A stretch of DNA of 64,000 nucleotides, from NCBI GenBank assembly GCA_965223435.1, contig CBDCWQ010000020.1, forward strand, positions 372,001 through 436,000, read 5' to 3'. Made by a program: the position numbers and the translations under genes. The notes beneath the pieces were generated by a model. The model was not told the origin of the DNA, did not search any database, and saw only the letters and a list, made by a program, of their open reading frames with translations. The stretch is from CBDCWQ01 sp965223435. GTDB lineage: Bacteria > Myxococcota > Kuafuiibacteriia > Kuafuiibacteriales > Kuafuiibacteriaceae. Below, piece after piece: positions 8,144-16,865 of this stretch (the first letter of the stretch is position 1; every line of letters begins with the position of its first letter).

Positions 8144-10696
8144 CTACTCGGGAATCCCGGGTGTCTCCTTGCCCGTGGACCCTGGATCCCCGGTCGAACC
8201 TTGTCCGGGGCTGTCCCCCAGGTCGGGCTCTCGTAGACCGGATTCTTGCTCGCTTGCTTTGATGATCACTTCCTCTTCTTTCCCGGGACCGTCGTTTTCA
8301 GCCTTGGCCATCTCGCGTCTCATGCTCAGGCGGTACGAGGCCAAGGGCCCCCGTTTTCTGTCCCAATCGATGCTGGCGCGAAATTCGTCACTCTTTCCAT
8401 AGAAACGATCGACGAAGTCTTTTCGTTCCTCCATTTTTCGTTCGAAGATCGCTTGAAAGTCGTCTGGCCCCCGGATGATGTACGGGGTGAGGATCAAGAT
8501 GAGGTTGACTTTCTCGACGACCTTGATCTGCTGCTTGAAGAGCCAGCCTAGAAGCGGGATGTCGCCCAATATAGGGGTCTTCGATTCGCTGATGGATTCT
8601 TTGTCGCGCACCAGGCCGCCGATGACCACGCTGTCTTGGCTTCGCATGACCACAACCGTTTTGGCCGAGCGTTTGGACGTGATCGTCTGCTGGGTGGCCG
8701 GATCTGTTCCGGCCACATCCGACAACTCTTGATCGATTTCGAGTCGAACGTACTCGTCATCATTGATTTGTGGCTTGAGTTTGAGGGTCAGGCCGACGTC
8801 TTCTCGGGTGAAGTTGACAGAGCCGAGCCCCAGTCCGCCGATATTGCCGAGGGAATTTCCCGCGGCCCCGGAGGCGAGTCCCCCAAGGTTGGACAGACCG
8901 CCCAGGGTGAGTCCCGAAGGGAATGGCCGCCGCTCGTTGACTTGAATCTCCGCCTCTTCGTTGTCGAGGGTCAGAAGGTGCGGCGTAGAAACAACATTGA
9001 CGTTGTTGGACGTTTGCAGCGCATTCAGAATGACCCCCACGGCAGGAATACCGCCGGGGATGATGTCTTCGGTCCCGGCCAGTTCTGGCCCCCGAATGGC
9101 GCCCGCGAAGCCGAGCAGGGTCGCAAACGAGACGGGGTTGAGGCTTCCTTGGAGCGAGGAGAGGTCCGCGGCTGGGGTGTTCCCGAAAATAATGGGCGTG
9201 GTTTCACCGCCGATGGTGGGGGCAATGCCACCATGCCAGCCGGTGCCCATGTTTCGGTCACGGGTGGTGGAGACCTCCATGATCACCGCTTCTACGAAGA
9301 CCTGAAGACGGGCGATGTCGAGTTTTTCGATGACCTTTTTGACCGAAGCAAAGTCTCCCTTGCTGGCCGTGATCACCAAGCTGTTGGTGGCCTTGTCCGC
9401 CGTCACTTTGACTTCCCCGGAGAACAGGGCCGCGGTGCCGCCAGGCGTGGTTTTGCGGCCAGAGCTCGTCGAACGCGAGGAGCGAACGGTGGTGGGGCGG
9501 GTCGAGCGCCCCGATGCCAATGACGCCAGGGTCGACGCCAGCTCTTCCGCGTTGGCGTGTTTGAGCCTGACCACGTGAATTTGGCCGTCGCCGCCGTCGC
9601 CTTCAGGCACGTCCAGTTCCCGCATCAAAGACATGATCTGTCTAAAGGAGCGCTGAGAAGCGATGATGATGAGCTTGTTGGTTCGATCGTCGGAGATGAT
9701 TTTCGAAACGGTGACGCCCCCGTCTTCATCTTTGGCCTGTTTGCCCTTGTTGACCTTGATCCGGGAAGAGGCGCTTGCGCCACGGCCTCGCCCCGCCCGG
9801 TTTGGCTCGAAGATCTCGGTCAGTTTCTTTGCGATGTCGGCTGCGGCTGCGTGCTGCACGGGGACCACATGAACCTGTTCGAGTGCCCCCGGCTGATCGA
9901 TTTCATTGAGGATACGTTCCAGCTTGGCGATGGAGCTGCCGTAGTCGGTGGCAATGATTGTGTTGGTGGAAGCAAAGGGGTGGATTTGCCCGCGGTTGCT
10001 CTTGAAGATGTTGAGGTAATTGACGATGGCCGCGAGGTCCGTGGCATGCTTGGGTTTCCAAATTTTGGTGACCATGCGGTCGTACACCGGGTGCCTCGAG
10101 CCGGCTTCGTAAATGGGGAGCGGGGACCGGGTACCGTCGTTCGCTTGGATGATTTTGTAGTACCGACCGGTCCGTACCAGCGTGAAGTCGTTGGCCTCGA
10201 GCGCAGAAAGAAAGGCCCGCCAGGCTTCTTGAACGGTAATGGGTGTGGGGGAGACGATTTCAAACTTCTGACTGCGCACCTTATTGGTCAAAATGAAGTT
10301 CTTGCAGGTGGTCTTGCTGATGGTGGAGACCAGTTCTTTGATATCGCCCTTAAAATCGAAAGTGATTTTCATGTTGGGCCGCATCGGCTTACACTTTTTT
10401 GAACCACCCGCGATTTCGCTCAGGGCCGGCACTTCTTCCTCTTCGGCGCTTTTGCGTCGATTCGTCGCCCCCGAAAGCCCTGGGTTGGACCTTTTTTTGG
10501 CCAGGTTGCTATCAAAGGGTCGAGAAGGACGCTTGGGTCTCCCGGGAAAGCCTGGCCGGGCGCTGTCTGGCGGACCGTCGTCCGGTTCGTCTTGAGCCGA
10601 GGCCGGGCCTGGTCCCTGAAGCAAGACCAAGGTTAGGGTGAGGACCAAGGCCAGACGGCCGGTCCCGAGGCTTTGCTGCTTTATTGAGGTGCTCAT
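8144..10696 (-). CDS. gspD: T2SS outer-membrane secretin GspD
   Basis: Forms the outer-membrane channel of the T2SS. It has an N-terminal signal peptide ending near PASAQ, an acidic/proline linker, an N0 domain, three N1-N3 KH-like domains (around residues 190 to 440, with ATDYGSS, TNKLIIIASQ and TNSLVITAS), and the C-terminal secretin pore domain containing GLTLKLKPQI and TPILGDIPLLGWLFK. A Ser/Gly/Thr-rich insertion lies in N3 (RSSRSTSSGRKTT). 850 aa against 650 to 700 for enterobacteria; the excess is in the N-terminal linker and the charged C-terminal tail, which might carry a pilotin-binding segment. Confidence 0.97.
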   Translation of the reverse strand: MSTSIKQQSLGTGRLALVLTLTLVLLQGPGPASAQDEPDDGPPDSARPGFPGRPKRPSRPFDSNLAKKRSNPGLSGATNRRKSAEEEEVPALSEIAGGSKKCKPMRPNMKITFDFKGDIKELVSTISKTTCKNFILTNKVRSQKFEIVSPTPITVQEAWRAFLSALEANDFTLVRTGRYYKIIQANDGTRSPLPIYEAGSRHPVYDRMVTKIWKPKHATDLAAIVNYLNIFKSNRGQIHPFASTNTIIATDYGSSIAKLERILNEIDQPGALEQVHVVPVQHAAAADIAKKLTEIFEPNRAGRGRGASASSRIKVNKGKQAKDEDGGVTVSKIISDDRTNKLIIIASQRSFRQIMSLMRELDVPEGDGGDGQIHVVRLKHANAEELASTLASLASGRSTRPTTVRSSRSTSSGRKTTPGGTAALFSGEVKVTADKATNSLVITASKGDFASVKKVIEKLDIARLQVFVEAVIMEVSTTRDRNMGTGWHGGIAPTIGGETTPIIFGNTPAADLSSLQGSLNPVSFATLLGFAGAIRGPELAGTEDIIPGGIPAVGVILNALQTSNNVNVVSTPHLLTLDNEEAEIQVNERRPFPSGLTLGGLSNLGGLASGAAGNSLGNIGGLGLGSVNFTREDVGLTLKLKPQINDDEYVRLEIDQELSDVAGTDPATQQTITSKRSAKTVVVMRSQDSVVIGGLVRDKESISESKTPILGDIPLLGWLFKQQIKVVEKVNLILILTPYIIRGPDDFQAIFERKMEERKDFVDRFYGKSDEFRASIDWDRKRGPLASYRLSMRREMAKAENDGPGKEEEVIIKASEQESGLREPDLGDSPGQGSTGDPGSTGKETPGIPE

Positions 10697-10704
10697 TTTC
10701 GTTT

Positions 10705-11646
10705 TTATCGAATCGAGTAGCTTAAGCTCTTGCTCTTCCCGCGACGGACCAAGTCCACCGTGATGTTCGGAGCATTTTTAAGCTTGGTATAGATTTCTAG
10801 CGCCTTGTCTGGACTGTTGATCTCGAAACCATTGATTCTCTGGATCACGTCTCCGTTTTTGATCCCGATCTTTGTATAAAGGCTTCCGGGCCGAATCGAA
10901 AACAGTTTAAAGCCGTTGGCCTGACCGTTTTGAAAGCTCGGAACGATTCGCGCGGAAGTTGCGATGGAATTGAGGTTGCTCAGGATGTTGTCGATTTCTT
11001 CTCGGGGAATCGTGTACTCGTTTTCAGAAACCTTGTTGACGCCGGCGCCAAAGGTATTCTTTTTGGACGCTCGGCTGGGCGGGGGCGGTGGCAGGCTGCT
11101 GCGCGCCAAGGAAGCCTTGTCTTCCAAGCTGAACATTTCACACTTTCCGTTCCGTTCTACACGAACGTTGCGCCATTCGATGGTGACGACCTCGGCGTCG
11201 TCGAGTAAGGGGTCGCCGATATGGCAGGCGACGGTTTCTTGTTTGCTCTTGTCTTCAAAAACGGCCATCGACTCCGAATTTTTGGTGGACACAATCGTGG
11301 CCAGGAGGCGTGCGCCCAGCGACGATTTTTCGCAGTCTTCGGGGTCGTAGACCGACCTTTCGGCGCTGGCCTCGGTCGTGGTCGGAGGTGGGGGCGTGAG
11401 GTCTTCTCGTTTGGCCTTGAACACGTTTCGGTCCAAAAACGCTGTCAGGGAGATTTTGGGTGTGGTCTCTTGTCGGCGCCTTGGTCCCGGGCGCCGTGCC
11501 CGCTCTTGAGAGACCAGTTTTTCGGCCGGGGGCAGGAGCTTTTTTTCCACGAAGGCGTTGGTGGTTCGGGCCACCAGGTAGGCGCCGGCGGCCATGGCCG
11601 CCAGCTGGAAAGTCCAAAAATACTGCTTGAAATAGGTATCGAGCAC
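10705..11646 (-). CDS. gspC: T2SS inner-membrane protein GspC with PDZ domain
   Basis: Bitopic protein that links the inner-membrane platform to the secretin. One N-terminal membrane segment (about residues 10 to 30), a Pro-rich linker, an HR domain (about residues 105 to 180) and a C-terminal PDZ domain with the GxKNGDVIQRINGFEI ligand-groove pattern. The GTG at 11646 follows AGGA at good spacing and is the first gene of the operon. 313 aa, typical. A sigma54-type promoter match lies just upstream. Confidence 0.92.
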   Translation of the reverse strand: MLDTYFKQYFWTFQLAAMAAGAYLVARTTNAFVEKKLLPPAEKLVSQERARRPGPRRRQETTPKISLTAFLDRNVFKAKREDLTPPPPTTTEASAERSVYDPEDCEKSSLGARLLATIVSTKNSESMAVFEDKSKQETVACHIGDPLLDDAEVVTIEWRNVRVERNGKCEMFSLEDKASLARSSLPPPPPSRASKKNTFGAGVNKVSENEYTIPREEIDNILSNLNSIATSARIVPSFQNGQANGFKLFSIRPGSLYTKIGIKNGDVIQRINGFEINSPDKALEIYTKLKNAPNITVDLVRRGKSKSLSYSIR

Positions 11647-11719
11647 CGGTGGAATCCTAGTCGCTGCTCGGGTGCCTCTGAAGGCATGACGAGACTTGCG
11701 GGTTTCGCCCTAGTTTACT

Positions 11720-11738
11720 AGCATGAAGCGTGCCAATT
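11720..11738 (-). promoter_or_regulatory. Candidate sigma54 (-24/-12) promoter of the gsp operon
   Basis: Minus-strand sequence AATTGGCACGCTTCATGCT. It has the -24 GG (11734-11733) and the -12 GC (11722-11721) with exactly ten bases between them, and the TTGGCACG part matches the consensus; the only core departure is ATGC where TTGC is preferred. Start of transcription would be near 11710, leaving a leader of about 65 bases before gspC. Confidence 0.5.
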
Positions 11739-11888
11739 GTTGATGTTCCCGAAACCCCCCATGTTGGCTGCAGCCTTGGAAGATCCTTTGACAGCTTGGC
11801 ATCTCGCACCCCAGTTTGTGACACTTTGTCCCTTGGGGCGATCTTTGTCCCGCCGATCGCCCCGAATGATGTGGGTGTGAAGATTCCC

Positions 11889-12518
11889 ATGTGTGGTCGC
11901 TATACACTGTCTACGCTCGCCCAAAAAGCAGAGTTGTTCGGGGTAGCCCTAGAGGGAGTCCGATCTCGGGGATCCGTGGCGCCGAGTGAAGCCGTCCCCA
12001 TCCTTGAGCGGGTCGATGGTGCCCTCACCCTCGGCTGGGCGAACTGGGGTTTCACCATGGGTCGCAAACGAATCATCAACGCTCGCTCGGAAAGTGTGTT
12101 CGAGCGACCGCTCTTTAGGCGAGCCGCCCAGAAGAGCCGGTGTTTGGTCCTTGCCGACGGATTCATCGAATGGGGCAAAGGGCCCCGGCCCCGGCCGTCG
12201 TTTCACGTTCGCCGGACCGACGGGGGATTGTTTGTGATGGCTGGGCTCGTCCGGCATGAAGCCGATGGGCGTGGCGAGACGGACCGGACCATGGCGATAC
12301 TCACAACGAAAGCCAACGCTTTGGTTCGGCCGATCCATGATCGGATGCCGGTTGTGCTCGAAGAGCAAGATGCGCTCTTGTGGTTGAACGAAGACTTCGA
12401 TTCCGTTGACACACTCGGGCACCTGTTTGACGCCGCAAGTTTCGACGATTGGGCGCTCATTCCCTCGCGTGTGGACGCGTTGCCTCCGAAGTCGCCCCAA
12501 CTCAGTTTCGGCTGGTGA
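11889..12518 (+). CDS. SRAP-domain protein, YedK/HMCES type abasic-site sensor
   Basis: Proteins of this family attach covalently through Cys2 to abasic sites in single-stranded DNA and protect them. The start at 11889 was chosen because it places the catalytic Cys at position 2: MCGRYTLSTLAQ. Other family residues are present: NARSES (Arg and Ser of the DNA-binding face), GFIEWGKG (the conserved Glu) and HDRMPVVL (the conserved His). 209 aa, similar to E. coli YedK (222). It is divergent from the gsp operon and stands alone. An in-frame ATG at 11730 would bury Cys2 and is rejected. Confidence 0.93.
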   Translation: MCGRYTLSTLAQKAELFGVALEGVRSRGSVAPSEAVPILERVDGALTLGWANWGFTMGRKRIINARSESVFERPLFRRAAQKSRCLVLADGFIEWGKGPRPRPSFHVRRTDGGLFVMAGLVRHEADGRGETDRTMAILTTKANALVRPIHDRMPVVLEEQDALLWLNEDFDSVDTLGHLFDAASFDDWALIPSRVDALPPKSPQLSFGW

Positions 12519-12916
12519 CCGCGGGGCCGAGCAAGCGCCCGCGCAAAGTCCGAATCCAGACGCGGCCATTGCCGAAAAGTGGTGTCGACCTATACGTGGA
12601 GCGCACGCATCCGGACAAGGCTTCAGCGTCTGCAAGTGCGCCTCTAAGCGCGTGTTGTCCCCCAGTGTAGGCGCTTGGGGTCACCATGCCCAAACGGTTC
12701 TATATCAGCGACCCTCGCGCGTCGCGCACGAAATAACGGTCCGGGAATCTTGCAGGCCCAAGGCGGCATTGCGCGGTTATCGGCGGGGTGAACCCGGCTG
12801 CTGCGCACATCCGCTCGCAAAGCTCGCTCCTGTTTCTTAGAAGTTGTTTTCTTGCGGTGCTAGGCTTCGGAGCTGGATCCGGGCCCCAGAATCTGCACAA
12901 TACTTGCCCGAAGGTC
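12519..12916. other. Intergenic region with repeat copy 3
   Basis: About 400 bases between the SRAP gene and the M16 peptidase gene. Apart from the repeat at 12771-12840 I see no convincing gene, promoter or terminator. Confidence 0.5.
12771..12840. repeat. Dispersed REP-like repeat, copy 3
   Basis: Related to the two copies in the gsp operon: GGCGGGGTGAACCCGGCTGC corresponds to the hairpin half, then CACATCCGCTCGCAA and GCTCGCTCCTGTTTCTTAG to the rest. It is more diverged (GCGCACATCCGC in place of GCGGACATCCGC). Confidence 0.55.
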
Positions 12917-14314
12917 ATGCTCTTTCCCTCGCCTTTTTTGCGTTCTCCGTTCTTGCCGTTGTTTGGCCTTGCGCTTTTTTTGTTGGGCGCGGCGCCCAAA
13001 GAAGAAGAAAAGATCTACGAGCGAAAAACCAAACCAGAAGATTTTGCAATAGAAGTCGAGCGGTTTCGTCTGGGCAACGGGATGATCGTGCTGCTTAGCC
13101 CCGACGAGACGGCATCAAGCGTTGTGGTCGACCTCACTTTTCGCGCCGGCGCGCGTTATGAGCCCGAGGGACTGAGCGGTTTGGCCCACTTTATCGAGCA
13201 CCTGTTGATGCGGGGCTTCGACAAAAACACGAACTACATCGAAATTTTAGAACGGAGGAGAGCGCGAGAGGTTTCGGCGTTCACCACACCTCTCAATATG
13301 ACCTTTCGTGCCGTCATGCCGCCTGAGGAGCTTCCCATTGCTCTTTGGGCGCACGCGGAGCGCTTGCACACGCTGCCCCAAACGCTACGTCAAGAAGATT
13401 TTGCACGCCACTTCAGCGTGGTGCGGGTAGAGCGCATGCTCCGGTATCTCGATGTTTCCTACGGTCTGGTGGATATGGCCATCCAGAAGAAAATGTTTCC
13501 TGTTCCTCATCCTTTGCATGGCCAGGTGATTGGGGTTCCCAAGGAGTTGGCTCAAGCCAAGCTTGCTGACGTCCAGCAGTTTGTCCGTGACTACATCGTT
13601 CCGGACAACGCCGTCCTTACGTTGGTGGGGAATTTTTCAACCAACACCGCCCGCGCATGGATAAAGAAGACCGTGGCGGCTCTACCCGCCAGGCCCAGCA
13701 AAGATGCACCTGAAATCCCCGAGGCCGAGATTCCGAAGCCGAAGACACTCCGGTACAAGGAGCGTTTGTCTCGGCAGCCACGCGTGACGGTTCTGTGGAA
13801 GTTCAAAAACCTGATGCCGCGCGATCGGGACGCCCTGAGCTTTGGCGCCAATCTCTTGTCGAACTACGTGGACGGCGCTTTTGGCACCCATGTTCGCGCC
13901 TACCTGAGTGACTACGCGGGGGTGAGTTATTTCCGCTTGGACTTGGTGCTTCCGCACGACAAACCTATAGGTTCTGCCCAAAACGAAGCGGAGGCCCTAT
14001 TAAGGTACCTCACGGCGGTCGAAGTCTCGAAACATCTTTTTGATGCAACCCGCATCGCCAACGATCGGGGGGCGCTTTTTTCCCTCGACTCCTTGATAGG
14101 GCGGGCCAATTTGGCCACCGCGCTTGAGCTTGGCGGTGAGGCGCCTGACAGTGCGGTCAAACACCTGAGCCGGCACTGGAAATTTACCCGTGAAAACGTG
14201 CGGCACGTGGCATGGAAACATCTGATTGTGGGGCCTCCACGCATTGTGGTCCACTCGCGTCCTATCCGTCCGCGCAAAGCCAAGTTGAGTTGGGACGAAC
14301 GGCAGGAACAATGA
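12917..14314 (+). CDS. M16 family zinc peptidase, active-type subunit, exported
   Basis: Zinc metallopeptidase of the pitrilysin/processing-peptidase family. The inverted zinc motif is intact, H91-F-I-E94-H95, and a Glu77 positions further on (Glu172, VRVERM) fits the third zinc ligand. The ATG at 12917 opens a hydrophobic signal peptide (FLPLFGLALFLLGAAP), so the product is exported. 465 aa, the usual length of one two-domain M16B subunit. The stop overlaps the next gene by ATGA, so both are probably made together and pair as one clam-shell. Confidence 0.9.
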   Translation: MLFPSPFLRSPFLPLFGLALFLLGAAPKEEEKIYERKTKPEDFAIEVERFRLGNGMIVLLSPDETASSVVVDLTFRAGARYEPEGLSGLAHFIEHLLMRGFDKNTNYIEILERRRAREVSAFTTPLNMTFRAVMPPEELPIALWAHAERLHTLPQTLRQEDFARHFSVVRVERMLRYLDVSYGLVDMAIQKKMFPVPHPLHGQVIGVPKELAQAKLADVQQFVRDYIVPDNAVLTLVGNFSTNTARAWIKKTVAALPARPSKDAPEIPEAEIPKPKTLRYKERLSRQPRVTVLWKFKNLMPRDRDALSFGANLLSNYVDGAFGTHVRAYLSDYAGVSYFRLDLVLPHDKPIGSAQNEAEALLRYLTAVEVSKHLFDATRIANDRGALFSLDSLIGRANLATALELGGEAPDSAVKHLSRHWKFTRENVRHVAWKHLIVGPPRIVVHSRPIRPRKAKLSWDERQEQ

Positions 14315-15837
14315 CAAAAAGAGCTTTGGCATGTTTGTGTCTACTGGTTGCCTGCGGTGCTTCGCGCGCCGCCCAAAGGCGTCCGAGTCTTGCACCCAAA
14401 GATGGTGCTCCATCCAAATCTAGCCATATGGACACGCTGGAGGCGGACGCGCCCTATCAGTCTATGGAGATGCCGGGGCCCCTTGAAGAACGCCCCGTAC
14501 GACAGAGCCCCAAGACCTATCGCTTTCGGCTCAACAGTGGAATGCCCCTCGTCGTTGTGGAGCATCACCGGCGCCCGGTGGTGTCGGTTCGCGTGCTTTT
14601 TGGCCGCGGGGCATCTTCGGATCCCGAAGGCAAGTGGGGGATGACGTTTCTCGCGGTGGCCCTGCTTGGGGACTATTACGAAGAAGATGGCTCTGGGCGA
14701 CGTTTGTTTGCGGAGGCTTCATTTCGAGAGAAAGTCTCGAGGGTTGGAGGCGCCTATCGCTATTTTGTCCATTCGGACGAATCGGGCATTGGTATTGACG
14801 GTTACGCCAAGGATGCCCACCGTTACCTGAAGATGCTGGCCCAGGCACTGCGTGTCCCTAGGCATGGCAATCGAATGTTCTCTGCGCGCCGCACCGGTGT
14901 CATTCACTCCGTCGAAGAGATCGAGTTTGGGGACGATGAGGCATTTTTTAAGTTTATTGGCCAGGCGGCCTTCGGCACGGAGCACCGCTACACGCGGTCC
15001 GTTTACGGAACGATTCCAAGCCTATCGCGGATGCATTTTGAAGAAGTGGTGGAACACCAAGAAAAAATCCTACAGCCCAAGGATGCGACGTTGGTGGTGG
15101 TGGGCGATGTCCGCGCGCAAGCCGTCCTGAAGGCGGCCGAAAAATACCTCGGCCCCTGGCATGCCAAAAAGCGTTTTCGCACCCAACCAACAATTTCGGC
15201 GCCGCGCATTCGAACCAAACGCCCTCCGCTTCTCCTTCCCCGAAAACCAGCGGCATCGATGGCTGTGTGTGGGGCACGCCCCCTCTCCGACGTGAAAAAG
15301 AACGCACAAGCGATTGCCGAAGTGATGACGGCCGTCTTTGGCCGAGGCGCCGACGGTCGCTTGGGGCAATTGCTCCGCTCCAAACACGGAATCAGCTACT
15401 ACGCCCATGCGTCGCTCATCGAAAAACGGCATGCACGTTCGATGATGGCCTGCACCCGGGTGTATCCCAAAAAAACCGCGGAAGCGGTACGACTGTTTTT
15501 GGCCGCCATGGACAGCATGCGCCAGAACCCACCGACGCCGGCCGAATTGGAGCGCGCCAAAGGCGTGCTCGCCGCCGATATCGAAACCGAACACGAAAAC
15601 GTTGGACGCTCGATGTCCACGTGGCTCAAAGCCGTGGAGTTCAATAATCCAACACCACAAGAAGAGCGGCTTTCTGCCATTCAAAAGGTGAGCGCCCAAG
15701 AAGTCCAGGATATGGCCCGCCGGATCCTCACACGCGCCAGCATTCAGCTGGTGTTGTCAGGAGATCCAAAATACGCCAAGCACGGTCTCAAAGCCAATGG
15801 CCTAGGCTCTCCCAAAACGGTTCGTTTGTCCGAGTGA
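14311..15837 (+). CDS. M16 family protein, zinc site lost, lipoprotein partner subunit
   Basis: Partner of the preceding peptidase, coupled by an ATGA overlap that fixes the start. The signal peptide ends in a lipobox (ACLCLLVAC, Cys at residue 15), so it is likely membrane anchored. Where the HxxEH motif should be, the sequence reads GMTFLAVALL, so no zinc ligand remains. The C-terminal half keeps the GRLGQLLRSKHGISYYAHAS segment, which in inactive partners supplies the Arg and Tyr that hold the substrate. 508 aa. By analogy with bacterial M16B pairs and mitochondrial MPP alpha/beta it should be the non-catalytic subunit. Confidence 0.88.
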   Translation: MTKRALACLCLLVACGASRAAQRRPSLAPKDGAPSKSSHMDTLEADAPYQSMEMPGPLEERPVRQSPKTYRFRLNSGMPLVVVEHHRRPVVSVRVLFGRGASSDPEGKWGMTFLAVALLGDYYEEDGSGRRLFAEASFREKVSRVGGAYRYFVHSDESGIGIDGYAKDAHRYLKMLAQALRVPRHGNRMFSARRTGVIHSVEEIEFGDDEAFFKFIGQAAFGTEHRYTRSVYGTIPSLSRMHFEEVVEHQEKILQPKDATLVVVGDVRAQAVLKAAEKYLGPWHAKKRFRTQPTISAPRIRTKRPPLLLPRKPAASMAVCGARPLSDVKKNAQAIAEVMTAVFGRGADGRLGQLLRSKHGISYYAHASLIEKRHARSMMACTRVYPKKTAEAVRLFLAAMDSMRQNPPTPAELERAKGVLAADIETEHENVGRSMSTWLKAVEFNNPTPQEERLSAIQKVSAQEVQDMARRILTRASIQLVLSGDPKYAKHGLKANGLGSPKTVRLSE

Positions 15838-16035
15838 ACGGCGAGGCGCTCAAAGACAAACCAACCTTTTTTTCTCGGCCGCGCCGCGCCTGGCCACGCC
15901 CATCGCTTGGGTGATGTGACCATCGGAATAGAGCAGGGAAACACCGTGAAAAAGATTCCCAGAGTTGGTCGGACATTCGTCGAATCCGCCTAGATACAGA
16001 TGCCCCGTCGCCCGGTCTCAAGTTATGCACGCGCC

Positions 16036-16587
16036 ATGAACACAAACCCATCGCGAACAAAGGGCGTGAGGCGCCTCCTCTTTGGTCTGTGCCTGATGGC
16101 TGTGGCGCTTCAGAGTGAAACTGAGGCAGCGGAAGGCCCAACGTGGGGAAAAAACGATCTCCTCATCGAGTTCGGTGAACACTGGGGGGAAGACAAGCGA
16201 AGCTTTGGCTGTAGCTTGGGCCTTGATGGTGGGCTCACCACGGTCACCATTCCGAGTGCGCCCAATGGGAAGCATGACCTGTGGTTACGCATGTTTCACC
16301 AAAACCGCTCCGGGTTGGATCCGCAGCCCCGATTCCTCTTGGACAAAGAGGCGTTTGATTTTGTTCCGGGGCTGGGAACCACGGGGGGGTACCAGTGGCG
16401 GCGCATGAAGACCGTGGACATCGCAGGCGGTCGATTCACCTTCACCCTGGAAGATCGCGACGAAGACGGCTCTTTTGTCATAACGGGCGTCGGCAAAGGT
16501 GACCACGTCTTGCGGGCCAAGCTCGCAACAAAAAGCGGCCGCGCGATTGAGGGGACAACGGTTGTGGTCTATTTCTCGCGCAGTTAG
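16036..16587 (+). CDS. Small secreted protein of unknown function
   Basis: 183 aa with a signal peptide (basic start, then RRLLFGLCLMAVALQ, cut near ETEAA). The mature part is probably all beta, with segments such as GGLTTVTIPSAPNGKHDLWL and RFTFTLEDRDEDGSFVITGV. I do not recognise the family. The start at 16036 was preferred to 16000 because it puts a basic region directly before the hydrophobic core. It stands between the M16 pair and a beta-helix lipoprotein, on the same strand. Confidence 0.7.
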   Translation: MNTNPSRTKGVRRLLFGLCLMAVALQSETEAAEGPTWGKNDLLIEFGEHWGEDKRSFGCSLGLDGGLTTVTIPSAPNGKHDLWLRMFHQNRSGLDPQPRFLLDKEAFDFVPGLGTTGGYQWRRMKTVDIAGGRFTFTLEDRDEDGSFVITGVGKGDHVLRAKLATKSGRAIEGTTVVVYFSRS

Positions 16588-16865
16588 GCTCACCCTTTTC
16601 TCTTCCTTCACCCACGCCACTCAGACGCGTGCGGATCAATGCAGGTGAGCTCCGAGTTTGGTTGACGGAACAGCTGCATCCACCCTCTCACGAAAGTTGC
16701 GGGTAAAGCCGCGTGGGCTCTTTCATCCGATCATCCTACGTGTGTCCATGACGGCCGGACCTGGCTCCCGCGTTTTTTTAGGTATGCATGCTGCTCGGCG
16801 GCCCATGTTCATCATCTGCCGGGGTAGACCCGCCCGAGTGACTGGGGGTAGCATGAGGGTTCACG

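Noticed and set aside
11789..11815. TTGACA on the plus strand before the SRAP gene
   Set aside because: No acceptable -10 element at 16 to 18 bases, so I do not call a promoter.
15853..16019. Minus-strand stretch reading GNLFHGVSLLYSDGHITQAM
   Set aside because: It looks faintly protein-like, recalling short surface-protein segments, but has no start codon, is about 55 codons long and cannot be tied to a family.
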